The translations under genes and the position numbers were made by a program. The notes under the pieces were generated by a model that was not told the origin of the DNA, did not search any database, and saw nothing but the letters and a program-made list of their open reading frames with translations. Of a stretch of 64,000 nucleotides of DNA, positions 8,502 through 17,600 are shown one piece after another; positions within the stretch are counted from its first letter, which is position 1; every line of letters begins with the position of its first letter. Source of the stretch: Hwangdonia lutea (lineage in GTDB: Bacteria > Bacteroidota > Bacteroidia > Flavobacteriales > Flavobacteriaceae); contig NZ_CP136521.1 in the NCBI RefSeq assembly GCF_032814565.1, forward strand, positions 3,134,501 through 3,198,500, in the 5' to 3' direction.

Positions 8502-9542
8502 ATGATTGCAACGTACCACAAATATATTTTAAACTTTAAACAAGCCAGCGGAACATCGCGCGGGGTTTTAAAAACCAAGGAAACTTGGTTTATTGTTATT
8601 GAATACAATGGAAAAAAAGGCATTGGCGAATGTGGTGTTTTTCGTGGTTTGAGTGTTGATGATGTGCCGCATTACGAAGATATTTTGCAATGGACTTGTG
8701 TAAATATCCATTTAGGATTAGCAGTGTTATTGGACGAGTTGAATAAATTTCCCAGCATACAATTCGGACTTGAAATGGCTTTTAAATCTTTGGAAAGCGA
8801 AAATGATTTTGAGTTGTTTCCTTCTGAATTTACAAGGGGCAATGCCTCAATACCAATAAACGGATTGATTTGGATGGGTTCCGAGGCATTTATGAAGCAA
8901 CAAATAAAAGAAAAGATTTCAGCCGGATTCCATTGTATAAAAATGAAAATTGGAGCGATTGATTTTCAAACGGAAATAAATCTGATTAAATCGATTCGAG
9001 AGGAATTTTCATCAAAAGAAATTGAATTACGTGTGGATGCCAATGGTGCATTTTCAACAGATGAAGCTTTGGAAAAGCTGAAAATATTGTCGGATTTCGA
9101 TTTGCATTCCATAGAGCAACCTATAAAACAAGGGCAATTTGAGGCCATGGCAAAACTTTGCGACAACACACCATTGCCCATTGCTTTAGATGAAGAATTA
9201 ATAGGTGTTTATTCTGTAACAAAAAAACAGGAACTGCTACAAACCATAAAGCCGCAATACATCATTTTAAAACCCAGTTTAGTAGGCGGTTTTAAAGGCA
9301 GCGATTCGTGGATAGAAATTGCGGAAAACAACAATATAGGTTGGTGGATTACCAGTGCTTTAGAGAGTAATATTGGGCTAAATGCCATTGCGCAATACAC
9401 ATATAAAAAGCAAAGCGATTTACCACAGGGCCTTGGTACTGGCGCATTATTTACCAATAATTTTGATAGCCCATTGCTAGTAAAAAATGGTACATTGCAA
9501 TATGATAAAAAACGAACTTGGAATTTAGAACTCTTAACATAA
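8502..9542 (+). CDS. menC: o-succinylbenzoate synthase
   Basis: This enolase-superfamily enzyme dehydrates SHCHC to o-succinylbenzoate in menaquinone synthesis. Visible active-site motifs are KMKIG (catalytic Lys pair of the KxK type), RVDANGAFS (metal Asp), EQPI (metal Glu), DEEL (third metal ligand) and LKPSLVGG (second catalytic Lys). I start at ATG 8502 (MIATYHKYILNF, 346 residues), because the family usually begins there. An in-frame TTG at 8481 would add seven residues. A CPBP protease and menE follow in the same direction with short or overlapping junctions, so menC-CPBP-menE look like one transcript. Confidence 0.94.
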   Translation: MIATYHKYILNFKQASGTSRGVLKTKETWFIVIEYNGKKGIGECGVFRGLSVDDVPHYEDILQWTCVNIHLGLAVLLDELNKFPSIQFGLEMAFKSLESENDFELFPSEFTRGNASIPINGLIWMGSEAFMKQQIKEKISAGFHCIKMKIGAIDFQTEINLIKSIREEFSSKEIELRVDANGAFSTDEALEKLKILSDFDLHSIEQPIKQGQFEAMAKLCDNTPLPIALDEELIGVYSVTKKQELLQTIKPQYIILKPSLVGGFKGSDSWIEIAENNNIGWWITSALESNIGLNAIAQYTYKKQSDLPQGLGTGALFTNNFDSPLLVKNGTLQYDKKRTWNLELLT

Positions 9543-9551
9543 AATTTTACA

Positions 9552-10535
9552 ATGTATATAGCTCAAACATTTAATGTATTACACGATTGGTGGCGGTATT
9601 TAGTAGGCTCTGTTTTAATATTTATTGCGTGGCAATTAATAGGGATGATTCCTTTAGCCATAGGCATTGGTATTAAAGTTATGGGTGGTGGCAATATACC
9701 AGTGAGTATCCCACAAATGGTATCGCTTTTAGGAAACAATTTATTTTTGTTTTTAATGCTTTTATCGTTTGCCATCGGTTTGGTTGGCTTGCTTCTTACA
9801 ACAAAATTCTTGCATAAACAACCGTTTAAACACTTAACAACAGCTCGAAAAAAAATAGATTGGAAACGCTTTTGGTTTATATTTTTTTTATGGGGTATCG
9901 TGTCCAGTGGTTTTGTGCTGGTCGATTATTTTTTCTTTACACCCGAAGATTACGTTCTTAACTTTCAGTTAGAACCCTTTTTAATATTATGTGTTATAGC
10001 TATTTTGCTAGTGCCTTTACAAACCAGTTTTGAAGAATATTTATTTAGAGGCTATTTAATGCAAGGTTTTGGGGTTCTTTTAAAAAATAAATGGGCGCCA
10101 TTATTAATAACCTCGATAGGTTTTGGCTTGCTACATATTGCAAACCCAGAAGTTGAAAAATTAGGTTATATTATAATGATATATTATATAGGCACGGGCT
10201 TGTTTTTAGGCATAATCACGTTAATGGATGATGGTTTGGAGCTAGCCTTAGGTTTTCACGCAGCAAACAATTTGTTTACGGCATTGTTGGTTACGGCAGA
10301 TTGGACAGCGTTTCAAACGGATTCTATTTTAAAAGATATGTCTGATCCTGAAAAAATGGGATTAGTCGAAATATTCGTCCCCGTATTTGTAATATTTCCA
10401 ATTCTGCTTTTCATTTTATCAAAAAAATACAATTGGTCTAATTGGAAAGACAGGTTGTTGGGCGATGTCGTAGAACCTCCAAAAGAAAATTATAAAATAA
10501 TAGAAGATATAGGAAATCATGATACCAGATTATAA
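9552..10535 (+). CDS. CPBP family intramembrane glutamic endopeptidase
   Basis: A 327-residue polytopic membrane protein of the CAAX-protease/bacteriocin-processing (Abi, Rce1-like) family. The catalytic motif EExxxR is E161-E162-YLF-R166, followed by H195 in LLHIANP and FHAANN (H236, N240). About eight hydrophobic segments are visible. The gene starts 9 bp after menC, and its 3' end overlaps the start of menE by 17 bp, so it is co-transcribed with menaquinone genes. The native substrate is unknown. The same gene is often found between menC and menE in flavobacteria. Confidence 0.92.
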   Translation: MYIAQTFNVLHDWWRYLVGSVLIFIAWQLIGMIPLAIGIGIKVMGGGNIPVSIPQMVSLLGNNLFLFLMLLSFAIGLVGLLLTTKFLHKQPFKHLTTARKKIDWKRFWFIFFLWGIVSSGFVLVDYFFFTPEDYVLNFQLEPFLILCVIAILLVPLQTSFEEYLFRGYLMQGFGVLLKNKWAPLLITSIGFGLLHIANPEVEKLGYIIMIYYIGTGLFLGIITLMDDGLELALGFHAANNLFTALLVTADWTAFQTDSILKDMSDPEKMGLVEIFVPVFVIFPILLFILSKKYNWSNWKDRLLGDVVEPPKENYKIIEDIGNHDTRL

Positions 10536-11601
10536 TAAAGTACATTTAAAATTCAAACTCGATAAAAATCATTATTCTTATAATGACCTTGATGAAGTGG
10601 CCTATAGTTTTGTAAAAGAAGGCCGCCCTTTCGAACAGGATATTGGCAATTTTCTACTCGACTGGTTAGATAAAAAGGATTATATTTTGGTAAACACCTC
10701 GGGTTCTACGGGGAAACCAAAACGTATAAAAATCAGCAAACAGGCTATGGTGAATTCGGCCGTTGCCACAGGCAATTATCTTAATTTAAAACCGGGCGAT
10801 ACCGCCTTATATTGTTTGCCTGCGCATTATATTGCAGGTAAAATGATGCTTGTTAGAGCCATGATTTTAGGTTTGGAATTAGATTTAACACAGCCCACAT
10901 CGCAACCAATTTTCGATTATAAATTGCCTTACGATTTTGTGGCTATGGTGCCTTTGCAACTCGAAAAAATCTATGGCTATTGCGATGCCATTAAAACCAT
11001 TATTGTGGGTGGCGCACCTGTTTCAAACAACTTGAAAAAAGCTATCCAAGGCATAAAATCCAATGTTTATGAAACTTATGGAATGACGGAAACCATAACG
11101 CATATCGCATTAAAAAAACTCAATAATTTTGATGGCTCTAGTAGTGTGACATCCACTCATTTTAAAACACTTCCTAATATTTCGCTGTCTCAAGACAAAC
11201 GAAATTGTTTGGTCATTAATGCGCCTCAACTTTCAGAAGAGCCTATAATTACTAACGATATTGTAGAGTTGCACTCTGAAACCGAATTTGAGTGGTTAGG
11301 GCGTTTCGACAATATTATAAATTCTGGCGGCATTAAGTTTTCACCGGAGCAGATAGAAGCCAAACTCCAAAACAGCATAAAACAACGCTTTTTTATTGCT
11401 TCGGAAAAAGATGAAAGGTTAGGCGAACAGGTTATTTTGGTTGTTGAAGGTGATTCAAATACTATGGCAGATGCCGCTTTTTCAGAGTTGGAAAAGTTTG
11501 AAAAGCCAAAAGCTATTTATAACGTTTCAGAATTTAGTGAAACCACTTCAGGCAAAATTCAACGCAACCACATCTTAAAACAGCTAAAAATTCAAAATTA
11601 A
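10519..11601 (+). CDS. menE: o-succinylbenzoate-CoA ligase
   Basis: A 360-residue ANL-superfamily enzyme that activates o-succinylbenzoate with ATP and CoA. The P-loop NTSGSTGKPKRIKIS lies at about 57-71. The adenine motif YGMTETITH, the hinge region GRFDNIINSGGIK, and the C-terminal catalytic Lys in TTSGKIQRN are all present. At 360 residues it is shorter than proteobacterial MenE (about 450), as is usual in Bacteroidetes, where the N-terminal part is reduced. It overlaps the preceding protease gene by 17 bp. Confidence 0.94.
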   Translation: MIPDYNKVHLKFKLDKNHYSYNDLDEVAYSFVKEGRPFEQDIGNFLLDWLDKKDYILVNTSGSTGKPKRIKISKQAMVNSAVATGNYLNLKPGDTALYCLPAHYIAGKMMLVRAMILGLELDLTQPTSQPIFDYKLPYDFVAMVPLQLEKIYGYCDAIKTIIVGGAPVSNNLKKAIQGIKSNVYETYGMTETITHIALKKLNNFDGSSSVTSTHFKTLPNISLSQDKRNCLVINAPQLSEEPIITNDIVELHSETEFEWLGRFDNIINSGGIKFSPEQIEAKLQNSIKQRFFIASEKDERLGEQVILVVEGDSNTMADAAFSELEKFEKPKAIYNVSEFSETTSGKIQRNHILKQLKIQN

Positions 11602-11648
11602 TTGTAACATTCCCTTCGTTTAATCTACTAACCATCAAAATTTAAAAC

Positions 11649-13412
11649 ATGAACTTTATAAAACGTGTCCTATCTACCGTTACAGGAATTTTTGTATTCC
11701 TGTTTATTTGTTTTGCATTGCTCATCATCATTGGGTTATTGGCAGGTTCGTCATCCGATGAAAATATTATTGTTAAAAACAATTCGGTGTTAAATCTGAA
11801 ACTGGATTTTCCTATAAAAGACTATGCCGGAAAAACAGTATTTAAGCAATATAGCTTTTTAAATGAAGATAGAAAAGATGGTCTTTTCAATATTATTGAC
11901 GCCATAAAATATGCGGCAACCGATGATAGAATAAAAGGCATCACCATTGATAATAATTTTATTCAGGCCGGAGTTTCGCAAACCAAAGCGATTAGAGATG
12001 CCCTTTTGGAATTTAAAAAATCGGATAAATTTATAGTGGCTTACGCCGATATTTATACGCAAAAAGACTATTATTTAAGCTCTGTTGCCGATACCATTTA
12101 CATGAATCCCGCAGGTATGATGGAGTTTAACGGCTTATCTTCAGAGCATTTGTACTTTAAGGATTTTCAAGAAAAATCGGGGATTAAAATGGAAGTCATT
12201 CGTTTAGGAAAATATAAAAGTGCTGTTGAGCCTTTTTTAGAAAATGAAATGAGCGACAATAACCGCGAACAAATCGAAAGCTATTTAAACGGGATTTGGG
12301 GCGAACTTAAAAAAGAAATTTCCGTAAGCAGAAATATATCCGCCGAACGTTTAAACATTATTGCCGACAGTTTATTGTCAAGAACGGCGCCATTGGCAAA
12401 AGCATCAAAAATGATTGATAAAATTGCTTATTACGATGAGTTTCAAAATGGTTTGAGAAACGCTCTCGATTTGGAAGCATTAAAAAAGATAAATACCATT
12501 TCTATAAAAGATTATGCCATTCATACGGCCAATAAGCTTAAAACAACTTCAAGCAGTAATCAAATTGCTGTTATTTATGCCGAAGGAGAAATTATATATG
12601 GCGAGGGCGACGAGAAATATGTGGGTCAGGGTGCTGTGAATCGCTCATTGCAAAAAGCGAGAGAAAATGATAAAGTTAAAGCCGTAGTAATTCGTGTAAA
12701 TTCACCAGGTGGAAACGCTTTGGCCAGCGAGCTTATTTGGCGCGAAATAGAACTGACCAAAAAAGTTAAACCTGTGGTTGTATCTATGGGCGATGTTGCT
12801 GCTTCGGGTGGTTATTACATAGCCAGTAATGCCGATAAAATTATAGCAGAACCTACAACAATTACAGGGAGTATAGGGGTTTTTGGCATGCTACCAAATG
12901 TAAAAGGACTCGCCGATAAATGGGGTATAAATGCCGAACAGGTTTCAACCAATAAAAACGCGGTGGTGTATAGTTTGTTTGAACCCATGAGCGACACCCA
13001 AGAAGCTTTTATCAAAGAAAGTATCAATAATATTTATGAGTTGTTCACCAATAGGGTGGCCGAAGGTAGAAATATGACACAAGACGATGTTAAAGCCATT
13101 GCACAAGGCAGAGTGTGGACGGGCAACGATGCTGTTAAAAATGGATTGGTGGACGAACTTGGTGGTATGGATGTAGCATTACAACATGCCGCTGAAATGG
13201 CTCAAATTGAGGATTATAAAATTAAAGAATTCCCGGTTTTTGAGAAAGACCTCGAGAAAATATTGCAAAGCTTTGGTTTGGCTAAAACTAAAGAAGCTAT
13301 TTTAAAAGAAGAATTAGGCGAGGCCAATTACAAAATCATGCAGGAAATAAAAGCGATGTCGCAGCGCAAAGGGATTCAGTTGCTGCTTCCTTTTGATACT
13401 GAGATAAAGTAA
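11649..13412 (+). CDS. sppA: Signal peptide peptidase SppA, 67-kDa type
   Basis: A 587-residue inner-membrane serine protease that degrades cleaved signal peptides. The N-terminal membrane anchor is at about 9-32. Two tandem S49 domains follow, the arrangement of the long form of the enzyme. The catalytic Ser lies in the second domain in GDVAASGGYYIAS (about 380-392), and the general-base Lys is expected in the first domain around RLGKYKSAVEPF. The gene begins 47 bp after menE. A strong intrinsic terminator follows about 120 bp downstream. Confidence 0.95.
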   Translation: MNFIKRVLSTVTGIFVFLFICFALLIIIGLLAGSSSDENIIVKNNSVLNLKLDFPIKDYAGKTVFKQYSFLNEDRKDGLFNIIDAIKYAATDDRIKGITIDNNFIQAGVSQTKAIRDALLEFKKSDKFIVAYADIYTQKDYYLSSVADTIYMNPAGMMEFNGLSSEHLYFKDFQEKSGIKMEVIRLGKYKSAVEPFLENEMSDNNREQIESYLNGIWGELKKEISVSRNISAERLNIIADSLLSRTAPLAKASKMIDKIAYYDEFQNGLRNALDLEALKKINTISIKDYAIHTANKLKTTSSSNQIAVIYAEGEIIYGEGDEKYVGQGAVNRSLQKARENDKVKAVVIRVNSPGGNALASELIWREIELTKKVKPVVVSMGDVAASGGYYIASNADKIIAEPTTITGSIGVFGMLPNVKGLADKWGINAEQVSTNKNAVVYSLFEPMSDTQEAFIKESINNIYELFTNRVAEGRNMTQDDVKAIAQGRVWTGNDAVKNGLVDELGGMDVALQHAAEMAQIEDYKIKEFPVFEKDLEKILQSFGLAKTKEAILKEELGEANYKIMQEIKAMSQRKGIQLLLPFDTEIK

Positions 13413-13440
13413 ATTACAATTTGTTAAAATTAATTTAGAC

Positions 13441-13487
13441 GTAAGTTCGAGTGATTCCGATTTTTTTATCGCAATTGTATCGAAAAC
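13441..13487. repeat. Dispersed intergenic hairpin repeat (TTCGAGTGATT type)
   Basis: The sequence begins GTAAGTTCGAGTGATTCC and ends TTGTATCGAAAAC. TTCGA pairs with TCGAA, and an inner CGAT pairs with ATCG around a T-rich loop. I recognise it as a member of a repeat family scattered through flavobacterial intergenic DNA. It lies between the sppA stop and the terminator. Confidence 0.55.
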
Positions 13488-13529
13488 ATGTAAATTTTAA
13501 ATCCTAATTTTTTACAAAACGTGAATTTT

Positions 13530-13566
13530 AGACCCGTCAGGTTTTTAAAACCTGACGGGTCTTTTA
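13530..13566 (+). terminator. Intrinsic terminator after sppA
   Basis: A perfect 15-16 bp stem (AGACCCGTCAGGTTT paired with its complement at 13548-13562) has a 3-5 nt loop and a T-run after it. It ends the menC-menE-sppA transcription unit before the VIT-domain gene. It could work in both directions because an A-rich stretch precedes it. Confidence 0.85.
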
Positions 13567-13659
13567 AGTTAACTCACCCAAAAGCGCACTTCACTCATTG
13601 TTGGTTTTATAATCTATAGTTTGATTATAGTTTTATACTAAACTTAAAAATCAACTATT

Positions 13660-16600
13660 ATGAAACTCTTATTAAAAGTCTTTTTTTTAATCTTTCCAAT
13701 TGCTTTCTATTCCCAGGTTATGCCTTCAATAAAAGTAGGGAACGATAAGTTGGGAATTACATCTTTAGACATAAAAGTAGACGTTGTTGGAAACATCGCA
13801 ACCACAACTTACGACATGCTTTTTTACAACCCGACACCTAATGTTTTAGAAGGTGAATTGGCTTTTCCGTTAGGTGAAGGACAACGTGTTTCAAGGTTAG
13901 CTCTGGAAGTAAATGGAAAACTTAGAGAAGCCGTTGTAGTTGAAAAAGAACAAGGTCGCGTTGCCTTTGAAGCTGTGGTTAGACGACGCGTAGATCCTGT
14001 TTTATTGGAAAAAGGAACCGGTAATAATTACAAAGCAAGAATTTACCCAATTCCAGCAAAAGGTTATAAAAGAGTGGTTTTGGCACACGAACAGGAATTG
14101 ATTTTTAGTGAAGAGGCGCATTACTTTAATTTGCCTTTGGGGTTTAAAAATAATTTAGATCACTTTGTTTTAGAAATGAATGTGTTCGATCAAAAAATGA
14201 AACCTTCATTAAAAGAAGGACATATTGAAAACTTTAAGTTTAAAGCATTGTATAATAATTTTTACGCTAAAGTTGAAAAAAAGAATTACACACCAAGTGA
14301 ATCTTTAACTATTAAAATTCCACAGTATTTCAACAGTAATAAAACCATCACTTTCGATGATTATTTCTATATCTATAAAACATTAAAAACTAACAAAAAA
14401 CTTAGGAAAAAAGTAAATGAAATTACCATTTATTGGGATGCATCATTATCAATGAAATCAAGAGATTTGGAGAAAGAACTTGAATTTTTAGATAATTACA
14501 TCAATCATTTAAGAGATGTTAAAGTAGAATTGGTAAAGTTTAGCAATCAAATATTATCGACTAAAAACTATCAAATATCTAACGGAAATTGGTCAAATCT
14601 TAAACAAGCCTTAATAAACACGGTTTATGATGGCGGCACGTCTTATGCTAATTTATTTTTAAATAATGCATCCCAAGAAATTTTAATGTTTTCTGATGGT
14701 ATGAAAAATTTAAGTGATTTGGCAGTTAATACCAGTCAGCCCATTTATGTTGTAAATAGTATTGTAAAAGCTAATCATAGTGAACTGAATAATATTTGCG
14801 AAGCTACAAACGGTAAGTATTTAAATTTAAAAAACACGTCTATTAATGAGGCAACCGATAAAATGCTTTATCAATCTTTTAAGTTTTTAGGTTTTGAATC
14901 TTCAAATAAAAACATGGAAGCTTATCCAAACAATCCAATAACAGTTTCAACAGATTTTTCATTTTCAGGTAAAAACTTCAAACCAAAAGACACGGTAATT
15001 TTGCATTTTGGTTATGGAAACAAGTTGACTCAAAAAGACACCTTAATTATACAATCGGATGTTACAAATAATTTAGTAAAGCGTATTTGGGCTCAAAAGA
15101 AATTAAATAAACTTCAACAAAAAAGCGATACTAATAAAGATGACATAGTAAAACATAGCATGCTTTATAATTTGGTAAGTAACCACACGTCTTTAATTGT
15201 TTTGGAAACCGTTTGGGATTATGTGCGCTATAAAATTACCCCACCGGAAGAATTATTGGAAGAATACAATAGGATTATTAATAGAAATAAAGGTAAAAAA
15301 GTTGTTGCTATTCAAGAAAATGAAACTCGAACTGAAGAAAGTTCAATTTCTCAAGCCTCTAATTCAGGAAATATTTCAGGAACTATTTCAGATAAATCTG
15401 GATTACCGTTACCAGGCGTAAACGTAATTGTAAAAGGAACAAGCACAGGGACACAAACTGATTTTGATGGAAAGTATTCGATAAATGCCGCTGTTGGTTC
15501 AGATTTGGTTTTTAGTTTTGTGGGCATGCAAACTCTTGAAACAACAATAGGCAACTCATCAACCGTAAATATTTCGATGCAAGAAGATTCGGCACAATTA
15601 GATGAGGTTGTTGTGGTTGGCTATGGCACACAAAAAAGGCAATCATTAACAGGTTCGGTTACAACCATTAAAAGTGAGGATTTAAGTACTGGTTATCATG
15701 GAAATGTAGCTAGTGCTTTACAAGGCAGAATTGCGGGTGTGCAAGTAAATTCTAACACAGGAAACCTTGGCTCTCATTCTAATATTGTAATAAGAGGTGT
15801 CGCGTCTTTAAATGGAAATAACCAACCGTTATTTGTTATTGATGGCATGCCCGTTAGTGGTGATGTTGATGATTTAATTGATGTAAATACTATTGAAAGT
15901 ATAACAGTACTTAAAGGTGCTTCGGCTGGAGCTTTGTACGGCAGCAGAGCAGCAAATGGCGTCATTGTTATTACAAGTAAGTTTAATAGTAATAGCAGAG
16001 CTAGAGTACGAAGTTTTAATAATTCAAGAAAGAAAAGAAACAAATATAAAGGACAATTAAAAGTAAAAGCACAAACTGTAAATACGCTCTATATGGCTGA
16101 ATTGAAAAATTCGAAATCTTTAGATGAAGCTTATAAAACATACTTGTCCCAAAGAGAAAATTATGAACACGTGCCCGCTTATTATATTGATGTTTACGAC
16201 TATTTTAAAACATGGAACAATAAAGAAATTGAACTTAGAATATTAACAAACATTGCAGAATTAGATTTTGATAATTATGAACTTTTAAGGGTTTTGGGAT
16301 ACAAATTAGAAGAAGCAAACAATTATGGTTTAGCCGCTTATATATACAATCAAGTATTAAAATTACGACCTGAAGATTCGCAATCGTACCGAGATTTGGC
16401 CTTGGTTTATCAAGAAATAGGTTTGGCACAGCAATCCTTTAATTTATTAAACGGTATTGTAAATGGTGCTATTTACAAAAACAATAACCGAAGAAGATTT
16501 GCGGGCATGCAACAAATTTCTAGAAATGAAATCAATAAATTGCTTCAAAATAATGCTGAAATAAAAAAAGAAGATTTTAAAAATGTAAATGAAGTTGATG

Positions 16601-16968
16601 CGTCATTTGATATTAGGGTTGTTATAGATTGGAATCATAACGACACCGATATCGATTTACATATTATTGATCCAAATCTAGAAGAATGTTATTATAGTAA
16701 CCCAAAAACCAAAATTGGAGGTGAGTTGTCGAGAGATATGACCCAAGGTTTTGGGCCAGAGGAATTCACTCTAAAGCACGCTAAAGAAGGGACGTACTTT
16801 ATTAAAGTGAATTATTTTGGAGATCGCTATCAAAAAATGGAAAACCCAACGTTTATGAAAGTTACCATGTTTAAAAATTATGGAAAGCCAAATGAAACAA
16901 AAGACATTAAAATAATTAGGTTAACCAAAACCAAAGACAAACAAATAGTTGCTAAATTAGAAGTATAG
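13660..16968 (+). CDS. VIT/vWA-like protein with embedded SusC-type plug domain and C-terminal TPR/DUF2135-like region
   Basis: A 1102-residue exported protein of mixed architecture. In order: signal peptide 1-19; VIT domain about 20-145 (LDIKVDVVGNIATTTYDM and AFPLGEGQRVSRLALEVNG); degenerate vWA-like region about 255-410 (ITIYWDASLSMKSRDLE, a MIDAS-like DxSxS); carboxypeptidase-regulatory-like domain about 569-645 (PGVNVIVKGTSTGTQTDFDG); TonB-receptor plug about 648-775 (DEVVVVGYGTQKRQS, then LYGSRAANGVIVITS). A basic linker follows, then a TPR-like helical part (about 830-935) and a DUF2135-like beta domain (about 980-1102, VVIDWNHNDTDIDLHI). No beta-barrel follows the plug, so it is not a transporter. 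It stands alone between a terminator and a large inverted repeat. Its function is unknown; a periplasmic or surface scaffold is possible. Confidence 0.85.
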   Translation: MKLLLKVFFLIFPIAFYSQVMPSIKVGNDKLGITSLDIKVDVVGNIATTTYDMLFYNPTPNVLEGELAFPLGEGQRVSRLALEVNGKLREAVVVEKEQGRVAFEAVVRRRVDPVLLEKGTGNNYKARIYPIPAKGYKRVVLAHEQELIFSEEAHYFNLPLGFKNNLDHFVLEMNVFDQKMKPSLKEGHIENFKFKALYNNFYAKVEKKNYTPSESLTIKIPQYFNSNKTITFDDYFYIYKTLKTNKKLRKKVNEITIYWDASLSMKSRDLEKELEFLDNYINHLRDVKVELVKFSNQILSTKNYQISNGNWSNLKQALINTVYDGGTSYANLFLNNASQEILMFSDGMKNLSDLAVNTSQPIYVVNSIVKANHSELNNICEATNGKYLNLKNTSINEATDKMLYQSFKFLGFESSNKNMEAYPNNPITVSTDFSFSGKNFKPKDTVILHFGYGNKLTQKDTLIIQSDVTNNLVKRIWAQKKLNKLQQKSDTNKDDIVKHSMLYNLVSNHTSLIVLETVWDYVRYKITPPEELLEEYNRIINRNKGKKVVAIQENETRTEESSISQASNSGNISGTISDKSGLPLPGVNVIVKGTSTGTQTDFDGKYSINAAVGSDLVFSFVGMQTLETTIGNSSTVNISMQEDSAQLDEVVVVGYGTQKRQSLTGSVTTIKSEDLSTGYHGNVASALQGRIAGVQVNSNTGNLGSHSNIVIRGVASLNGNNQPLFVIDGMPVSGDVDDLIDVNTIESITVLKGASAGALYGSRAANGVIVITSKFNSNSRARVRSFNNSRKKRNKYKGQLKVKAQTVNTLYMAELKNSKSLDEAYKTYLSQRENYEHVPAYYIDVYDYFKTWNNKEIELRILTNIAELDFDNYELLRVLGYKLEEANNYGLAAYIYNQVLKLRPEDSQSYRDLALVYQEIGLAQQSFNLLNGIVNGAIYKNNNRRRFAGMQQISRNEINKLLQNNAEIKKEDFKNVNEVDASFDIRVVIDWNHNDTDIDLHIIDPNLEECYYSNPKTKIGGELSRDMTQGFGPEEFTLKHAKEGTYFIKVNYFGDRYQKMENPTFMKVTMFKNYGKPNETKDIKIIRLTKTKDKQIVAKLEV

Positions 16969-16982
16969 TTTAAAAACCAAAA

Positions 16983-17111
16983 AGGCTGTCTAAAAAGTCT
17001 TTTGGATTTAACTTGTCAGGTTGAGCCTGTCGAAACCGATATTAAATATCATTAATTTAAAATATTTTGACAAGCTCAATTTGACATGGATTTAAACTTT
17101 TTAGACAGCCT
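16983..17111. repeat. Long imperfect inverted repeat between convergent genes, probable bidirectional terminator
   Basis: AGGCTGTCTAAAAAGT at 16983-16998 is exactly complementary to 17096-17111. Inside it, a TGTCAGGTTGAGCCTGTCGA-like segment faces its inverted relative TTGACAAGCTCAATTTGACA. The whole 129 bp can fold into one long hairpin. It sits between the convergent VIT-protein gene and the doxX gene, where it would stop transcription from both sides. The inner motif is a widespread flavobacterial intergenic repeat. Confidence 0.75.
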
Positions 17112-17120
17112 CATTAAATC

Positions 17121-17543
17121 TCATTGCTGCATTTTAAAGTAGTAATCGGCCGAATGTTTTCCGGAGCCATAAAACAAAAAGAAAACACAAACTAAAAAGG
17201 TGATGAGTGCCAATGTTAAATTGCCCGAATTCATCTCACCCAAAAAATTAATGGCAATGGCACCAATTAATATCGGCAATTGCGCTATTATAGCCCAACG
17301 TGTTAATAAGCCAAAAGCTATTAAAATACCGCCAATAAAATGTGCTGGTGCCACGTAGTGAATAATAAACATGCCTCCAGCCATATTTTGAATAGGTTCA
17401 AAAAGGCTCATTAGTATTTCACTGTTTCCCATAAAGTTGATGCCTTTAATAAAAAGAAAAACACCAAGTGCAATGCGAATTAAATCAAGTGGCAAATAAG
17501 TGTGCGCATTTGCCCATTTGTTTAATGATTTTATTGTTCCCAT
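17121..17543 (-). CDS. DoxX family membrane protein
   Basis: A 140-residue protein with four hydrophobic helices (about 22-38, 62-80, 85-103, 112-128). It has the DoxX-type start LDLIRIALGVFLFIKGINFM and the HFIGGILIAFGLLTRWA segment. DoxX-like proteins are associated with quinone- or thiosulfate-linked redox functions, but most, including this one, have no known partner. It lies downstream of the acyl-CoA carboxylase gene on the same strand (57-bp gap). A different DoxX-like protein is encoded at 19397. Confidence 0.85.
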   Translation of the reverse strand: MGTIKSLNKWANAHTYLPLDLIRIALGVFLFIKGINFMGNSEILMSLFEPIQNMAGGMFIIHYVAPAHFIGGILIAFGLLTRWAIIAQLPILIGAIAINFLGEMNSGNLTLALITFLVCVFFLFYGSGKHSADYYFKMQQ

Positions 17544-17600
17544 GATTTAAGTTATTGATTTTCAATACAAAAGGTACAAAAATTTCATAAGATTTAAAAA

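Noticed and set aside
13660-16968. SusC-type TonB transporter with a SusD partner
   Set aside because: The plug domain is embedded in a VIT protein, no barrel follows, and no SusD gene is adjacent.
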